Source: Liolophura sinensis (lineage: Eukaryota; Mollusca; Polyplacophora; Chitonida; Chitonidae). From it: a DNA stretch of 64,000 bases. Both the position numbers and the translations under genes were made by a program. This document shows positions 57,956 to 64,000 of the stretch, one piece after another. Position 1 is the first letter of the stretch. Every line of letters begins with the position of its first letter. The DNA lies in contig NC_088301.1 in NCBI RefSeq assembly GCF_032854445.1, forward strand, positions 12,212,281 to 12,276,280. Direction: 5' to 3'. Below the pieces are notes generated by a model that did not search any database, had not been told where the DNA came from, and saw only the letters and a program-made list of their open reading frames with translations.

Positions 57956-60900
57956 TAACTGAAGATTTATTATGACCCTGGCTATGTTGTGCTGACCTGC
58001 TTTTTTTCATGCTCTAAACTGTCAGTCATATGGCAAAATTTTTAATACAACAAATTGAGTTTGGTTTGTGTGTTTTGGCATAAATCATCGTGGATTTGGT
58101 ACAAACATCGGTCGATATACGAATTTTCAGCTGTGCAATACGTACCATTTAACCATGTAGAGGAAATGTGAGTCGAATAAATTTGAGTCGTATTTTATTT
58201 ATTTGGCATTTCCACCCAAAGACCCGGTTGGAGATGAATTCGAACCAACAATTTTTATGAAAAAGTCCAATGAAGGATAGAGGGCGAAAACTATAGGATA
58301 TGGGGATCAAACAGGTAATAATGTCACTAGTAAATATATGTTTGTTAAGTTCTAGGAGTGACTATTTTAAAAATCAAGAAAAAAATCAATAAGTTGAGAA
58401 TTAATAATTTTTGAAAATAACAGCAAATTTTACGGTCAAAAAATGATGTGCATACACTGCATACATGTGGTTTTCTCAATGAGATAAACATCTGCACATA
58501 TATATAAATAACATTGTATTTTACAGCTCCTTAAATCCCGAATAAATAAACAAGGAAGCAATATTTGCCTTTTATTTTTCTGCTCTACACACATAGGGCC
58601 TATGTGTAGGATTGTAACTTCTACTACAGTTATGTTGTAAATTATAATTTCTTCCACATTTGCATTGGTGTCAGGATGAAAACCATGTATAAGTAGGTTA
58701 TACAGCTACATGTATTATTAGTGTAGAAATTGTCTACTTAACTGTATATGATTAACAGATGTAATGGATCAATTCATTTTTTGAGAGAAGTTAATTTCCA
58801 TTTTTTCAGGATTTGAACGTTAATACTAATAAAAAAAGAAACCACTTCAACCATAGCATGGCAGATTGATTATGGTTCAGAGTATTTATGAATAAGTTTG
58901 TAATTATATTAAATTGGATAAGTAATGATGTAACTATGACTGAGACTAAAAGTCAAAGAAGATATATGTATGACGATTATGCTTTAAATTTGAGTTTAAC
59001 TGGACGTCTAAAGATAGGAAGATACCTCTGCCTATTATGGGTTTTTTTTTTGATATTGGGTGAAGATGAAGTTGTCTGTTTCAAAGACAGTATTTGTGTG
59101 TGTTAAAATAGCTACACTGAAGGCGTTTTATAGCAAAAGAAGTGTCCACTTTGCTGCCATTGTTCGCCTGTAATGTATGTAATGAATTGGTTTGAGTTCA
59201 CCAATGTGGGTTACTGGCCGCATATTTAATATCGTTTCATAAAGGATGCAATTATAACCGACATTCCATCCTCGGGAATAACTCTAGACTCATACTCTAT
59301 AACAGAAACTGAAGCAATTATTAATCAAATATTCCGGATTTCCGGTCATAGACGATCATTACAGGGGACAACCTTCATGTGTGAAACCTTCCAAACGCCA
59401 TCAAAGGTAGGCTTTATATTTAGGATAAACTATACCCATATTAAACCCGTATCATCCAATAAATCCCTTTGTCAACGAAGTGATACAAAATATATAATAC
59501 GTCACTGATATCAATTGCACTTATTGAGTTAAATATCATAAGTGTGAGCGATATAAGGAGCTGGTGATACCAAGAAACCTTTGAATTTCGCACAAAACGC
59601 CCACCCATTGTCTGAGGCGAAAAAGCTTTCGTAAGTCATCAACCGAGCACTTATAGTCAAGGCCTGAGAGACACACCGCCTAGCCATAGACGTTAGAATG
59701 TTTATTTTTCGGCCTATTTTAGACCAGATAGCGGTTGACCGTCTGGGCAGCAAATCGATTTCTATGTACACGTCTAAAGCTCCAAACTCCTACCTATTTC
59801 CATTGCCTATTCATCATTGCCTGAAACTTTGGACTCTATCCAATGATGAACACAAAGCCTCTAGCCATCCCTTCTCCACATTCATGAACAGAACCATTAA
59901 GGTCGGAGGCAACAGTTTACGGCAGAATTACATTTTAAGCCCAAACTAACTATTTCATCTGCTAACGTGAAAAATTGCTTCTAGCTTACATATGATCAAG
60001 AAAGTATCTTTGAGTGAATGGACGGCCCCAGTTCTGTTATGAAAGCATGGTGTCAATAACACCTAATCAGTGTCCCAATGACACCAAAATGACGACCTCG
60101 TGTGTGTTTCCCCATTACGGTTAACTGGTAGGGTGTACAGAAAGTAAACTTAAAATAGGTGCTTGAGACACACATTTAGAGAAAATACTAATACCGATTT
60201 TCTCTCCATGTTATGTAATATAGGACTAATGCTATTTGTACATGGTGACTTTGGGCAAATATTACATTACATGGACAATATCGATCTCATCCAATTTTCC
60301 AAAGGCATGTTTTCAAAATTGTCAAGAATTTATTTTGAGACTTCTTTGCGTTGGGTTTGTGAAAAGGAATGAAGATGTCACAAAGTTACAAGGTAATGAC
60401 GGCAAAATGACGACCTCATGTGTTTCCTCCATTAGAGTTAACTGACAGAGTTTACGGAAAATAAACTTAAAATATTTGCTTGAGAATTTTGAAAATTCCC
60501 TTCTGGAGAAAGTACTACATCAAAACTTGTACAAACTAGGAAGCCTATTTGCTTAAGAAAGTATGTGTTTAAACATTTGTCACACAACGCTTGCTATTAT
60601 AAATGAAAGGTGTCTGTAGCGTTATTCTAATAATATTCAAAACTGAATGTGAACTGTATTCTATTAGAACTCAGACGTTATTTAATCACATTGTAAAGTT
60701 AACTTCTTTCTCCATTTAACAATGGAAAAGGATGCTTTTACCAGTTTCAATTCTCACGCTACTGAGCTGCATATATGGAACAAGCAATCTGTCTATGATT
60801 TTAATTATGTTAACCAACAGATATTTTCAAAACTTAAATGGGATCTGTCGAATTTTAGGCAAAAGATTTAAATTGTTTGGCTAAGCGCTTATCATTGCGA

Positions 60901-61093
60901 AAAAGGGGATGTAGACATATCAAACACATAGCGGTGATGAAGATATAAGAAATTATAAAGCTGGTGTACACGTAACGAAAAATGACAATTGTTTATACGT
61001 AGCAAAAGATACTGGGATAACCAGATAACGCCAATGTCATAGATATAACTCGACATAGCTTCCACATAGACACAGAGAAACACATCAATGGTT

Positions 61094-61095
<2 letters not shown>
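57956..61095. other. AT-rich non-coding DNA
   Basis: No recognised gene. A diverged duplication is present: about 75 bp around 60085-60170 (ATGACGACCTCGTGTG... AAACTTAAAATAGGTGCTTG) recurs around 60403-60490, offset about 318 bp. Frames are 83 codons or fewer. Confidence 0.45.

Positions 61096-61149
<54 letters not shown>
61096..61149. repeat. (TA)n microsatellite
   Basis: About 27 uninterrupted AT/TA units. Confidence 0.97.
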
Positions 61150-61153
<4 letters not shown>

Positions 61154-61179
61154 GGCTTGAGGGATTATAACGGTTAAAT

Positions 61180-61510
61180 CGACACAGGGAAACAGAATAA
61201 CGGTACAGACTTGACGATACTTATCTATATGAAAGCGACTTGACAAGGCATGAAGGTGAAACACAGACCTGAAGAGACAGAACAGCGACACAGGCATGAC
61301 GACACTGACCTACAGCGACATAATGATGATGCAGGCACGACGAGGCATAACGGTAATACAGACCGGATATGACACAGAACGCCGACACAGACATGGTAAT
61401 GCTGACCTATAGCGACATAACAATGATACAGACTTGGCAAAGCACATCGGTGATACAGACCTGAAAATGCAGAACGGTGGCATAGACTTGAAGATACTGA
61501 CCCAAATCAT
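61180..61510. repeat. Degenerate tandem repeat, about 95-97 bp
   Basis: ACAGACC recurs at 61263, 61358 and 61455, with matching sequence after each (AGAACAGCGACACAGGCATG / AGAACGCCGACACAGACATG; CTGACCTACAGCGACATAAT / CTGACCTATAGCGACATAAC). About three and a half diverged units. Shorter internal similarity near 31 bp suggests an older base unit. Confidence 0.65.
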
Positions 61511-62454
61511 GAGAGCAACATAGATCTAAGAAGACGTCAGAGACGTGACGAAAATACAAACATAGTTAGAAATAAACACAATAAAGAATTGACAAGATAT
61601 GCATATAACGGTGAACGACAAACTAGAGATGACAAGAAAGGACGGCGAAATGTACATTGCGAAACATAACATGATAAATACGTAATAGGACATAAAAGTA
61701 TCATGGACATAAACCATAAGCAGTGATCCATGAATTAATATAAGAGTAATCAGCATGAAAATTCTTTTTCCTTTTTCGGAACCCATGTCAATGTTCATAA
61801 ACCCCTGACAGTGCCTAGCAGCACAAGGGTATTACGTTGAATTTAGCTTTGAGAGAATTGGTGTTTTTTTATTAACTTTCGGAGCAAAGCTCTGCCTTTT
61901 GTAATCTCTCGTCGTAATTCTTTTGTGGCTGCTGTTGGGAAATCTCATTAAAATTTTTACAGGATTCACGTTTTTGTGCGTCCTACTTTTTACACATAGA
62001 AGTAGCTTCGTCGTGACGTCAGAATAAAAACTGCACAGGATCTGAAGCATCACAAAGACCTGAAGAGGAAATTTGTCGCCATCAAACAAGGGAGATAATC
62101 CAGATTGGCCACAATATGCGCAACGATAAGGCACAAAGCTATTAAATGATGGCTGTAATAAACATTGCCCTGTCACTACTTTTTGACGTTGTGGCTTTGA
62201 AACCTTCATGCGTCGACATTTCAAGAGCGAATTAGTTTGATTAAAGTATGAGTGTAGCCATTAACTAGATTAAGAAACAAACATTTTTGTGTTCGCTATT
62301 TTAATACTAAATTCTCATGGTGTTTATGCTTATGGTGTTTTAGAATTTGATTCTGTATTCCTGGTTTTGAAAGTTGGTTTGATTACCTATCTTCAGTGTT
62401 GTTTAACAAATAGTTTATTGGAATAGTTCTTACATTTTTAACATGGTGACATAT
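61511..62454. other. Non-coding DNA
   Basis: Unrecognised. The 130-codon minus-strand frame at 61832-62224 has a Cys/Phe-rich stretch but no domain I can name. CAAGGGAGATAAT at about 62087 also occurs near 26378; such a string may be part of a dispersed repeat. Confidence 0.4.
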
Positions 62455-62830
62455 GCGTATGTTATGTTGCAACTGAACAATTACTTCATGAGACGTAACT
62501 GTGTATGCTATGCTGCAACTGAACATTTACTTCGTGACACGTAACTACATGTCCGTGTAAGCTGTGTTGCAATTTTACATTTGCTTCATAACATCTAACT
62601 GTAGGTGCTGTGTATGCTATGTTGCAACTGAACATTTACTTCATGACGCGTAACTATGTGTATGCTATGTTGCAATTTTACATTTGCTTCATAACATCTA
62701 ACTGGAGATGTTGTGTATGCTATGTTGCAACATAACATTTACTTCATGACACCTAACTCTGTGTATGCAATGCTGCGATTAAACACTTACTTCATGACAC
62801 GTAGCTATGTGTATGCTATGTTGTGATACG
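62455..62830. repeat. Minisatellite of alternating 48-bp and 55-bp units
   Basis: Units begin TGTATGCTATGTTGC (or variants) at about 62455, 62502, 62556, 62611, 62659, 62714, 62762 and 62810. Type A has CTGAACATTTACTTCATGAC + GTAACTATG. Type B has TTTTACATTTGCTTCATAAC + ATCTAACTG plus extra bases. They alternate before a final run of A-type units. Confidence 0.88.
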
Positions 62831-63229
62831 TTATATTCACAAGTGTTACAGCATACACCGACACATAGTCCCTTAAATTACCCATGTAATAATTATCGTA
62901 TTCTCTTAAGAAGGAATAAATATGTGTGCTTTTGTATTTCTGTTACATTGGATATGACTAAATATGAGAGTAATTCTAACGTACTAATTTTTCAGTAATC
63001 ATATCACATATGATCAATTCCTATTCATGGCATTGTACAAAGAACGTTGCCAACAGGCAGGAGCTCAATCCCAGATTTCGTCAGTATTAGATAAACTATA
63101 TGGAGAGTAAAACCATGCAGAACATATGCGTATGGATTGGCCGATGACGACAATACAAGCTCTTGTGATGTACAGAAAACAGTCAGTGCGTGAGAAGTGA
63201 TGCACATCAAAGGTTAGGCTGTGGCATAT
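62831..63229. other. Unique spacer between minisatellites
   Basis: No recognised feature. Confidence 0.5.
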
Positions 63230-63370
63230 ACGATATATGGCTACGCGAAATTCAGTTTGTACGTGGATATATTGACTGTACATATGGCTTCGCGAATTTA
63301 ACCTTGGGCATGGATATGCTGACTGTACGTATAACTTCGCGAATTTGACGTTGGGCATGGGTATTTTAAG
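63230..63370. repeat. 47-bp tandem repeat, three units
   Basis: ATGGCTACGCGAAATT, ATGGCTTCGCGAATTT and ATAACTTCGCGAATTT start 47 bp apart (about 63236, 63283 and 63330). Each is followed by GGCATGGATAT- and GACTGTAC-like segments. Confidence 0.85.
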
Positions 63371-63402
63371 TTCATGGCATACCAACAGTGGTGTATCTGT
63401 TG

Positions 63403-63864
63403 CAGTCTGTTGGTGGTGGTGTGTCTATTACAGTCTGTAGGAGGTGGTGTATCTATTACAGTTCGTTAGAAGTACTGTGTCTGTTACAGACTGTTGGTGG
63501 TGATGTGTCTAGTACAGTCTGTAGGAGGTGTTTTATCTATTACAGTCCGTTTGAAGTGCTGTGTCTATTACAGACTGTTGGAAGTGCTGTGTCTGTTACA
63601 CTCTGTTGGAGGTGGCATGTCTATTTCAGCCTGTTGGAGGCGGTGTGTCTAGTACAGTCTGTTGGAAGTGTTGTGTCTATTCCAGTCTGTTGGAGGTGGT
63701 GTGTTTGTGTGTTAAGGAATATGGAAGGTTTTGTAATTGAGCATCTTGGAGGTTTCGTGTCTGTTAAAGCATCTTGGAGGTTTTGTGTCTGTTAGGACAT
63801 GTTGGAGGTTTTGTCTCTTAGGGCATGTTGGAGGAATTGTGTGTGTTAGAGCATCTTGGAGGCT
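63403..63864. repeat. 28-bp minisatellite with 84-bp higher-order period
   Basis: Eleven units of the form CAGTCTGTTGGAGGTGGTGT + GTCTATTA start every 28 bp at 63403, 63431, 63459, 63487, 63515, 63543, 63571, 63599, 63627, 63655 and 63683. Units 1-3 and 4-6 correspond in order (GTTGGTGGTG; GTAGGAGGTG with TATC; GAAGT type), giving an 84-bp trimer. From about 63740 a second subfamily (CATCTTGGAGGTTTTGTGTC + TGTTAGAG) continues at about 28 bp. The 135-codon frame over it is a repeat artefact. Confidence 0.92.
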
Positions 63865-64000
63865 AACAAGCTGGCTAAAAGTGGAGGCGGAAAAGATCGT
63901 GTGGTTCCCGAGAGATTTTTCTTACCACACAATGGACGATTGCCAGCAGCATATGTCGACATTACATGACCGTTGAAACACCACAGACTTTTTTGGGTAC
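63865..64000. other. Window end, no recognised feature
   Basis: Unique sequence after the last minisatellite. Confidence 0.5.

Noticed and set aside
61832-62224. 130-codon minus-strand frame with a Cys-rich stretch
   Set aside because: No recognisable domain or splice support; contains no complete zinc-finger spacing.
63388-63795. 135-codon frame rich in Cys/Val
   Set aside because: Coincides with the 28-bp/84-bp minisatellite.
35250-63864. Common origin of the two 28-bp arrays
   Set aside because: Equal unit length, but neither strand of GACACATGATGTGATTGAGG-type units aligns convincingly with CAGTCTGTTGGAGGTGGTGT-type units.

Overview
This looks like a gene-poor stretch of an invertebrate animal nuclear genome, most likely a mollusc or another lophotrochozoan. 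It is AT-rich and has no long host open reading frames, no operons and no bacterial signals. It carries at least five copies of a short dispersed module that I recognise as common in mollusc genomes: a 3' end reading ...ATAATGCTGGC..., then ...CGTAAAACACCAATCAAATAAATAAA..., ending in an (AAAT)n tail. No complete host gene could be identified. The few host-gene signals are single candidate exons or promoters supported only by splice-site and core-promoter motifs.

Layout. 1-1640 is a minisatellite built on a 23-bp unit, organised as 69-bp trimers on the left and 46-bp dimers on the right. 1641-17400 is mostly unique non-coding DNA. It holds a cluster of regulatory-type motifs (2111-2160), a 242-bp MITE with TA target duplications (5359-5600), a TATA+Inr core promoter with a possible first exon ending in a consensus donor (6552-7010), and an RFX-type X-box (15183-15196). 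A SINE-like module and AAAT microsatellite lie at about 17440-17750. 17751-31430 is unique non-coding DNA with a possible small spliced gene (23224-23791) and two related palindromic MITEs (23894-24086 and 24423-24540). 31430-32730 is a pyrimidine-rich, G-poor tract.

The largest feature is a minisatellite of about 7.3 kb with a 28-bp unit (about 35250-42600). It has a near-identical 531-bp higher-order core, a domain with 34-bp variant units, a diverged right-hand subfamily with a 362-bp tandem duplication, and decayed edges. All long ORFs in it are artefacts: the minus strand of the unit has no stop in any frame, and 28 nt shifts the frame each unit, giving an apparent 28-residue repeat per three units. 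After several SINE-like copies and two weak exon candidates comes a C-rich 21-bp minisatellite (50535-51690) and a candidate coding exon (52184-52370). A degenerate Ty3/gypsy-type LTR retrotransposon on the minus strand follows (53260-56901). Its 3' LTR, polypurine tract, zinc knuckle, protease, RT, RNase H and integrase remnants are all recognisable but broken. The right end (57850-64000) holds (TA)n tracts and four more minisatellites (about 95 bp, 48/55 bp, 47 bp and 28 bp), the last with an 84-bp higher-order period.

The main theme is the density of tandem repeats that show higher-order organisation (23 to 46/69; 28 to 84; 28 to 531; 48 plus 55). I see no set of genes that would form a defined biochemical system. 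Every identification here comes from reading the sequence; no alignment or database search was run.
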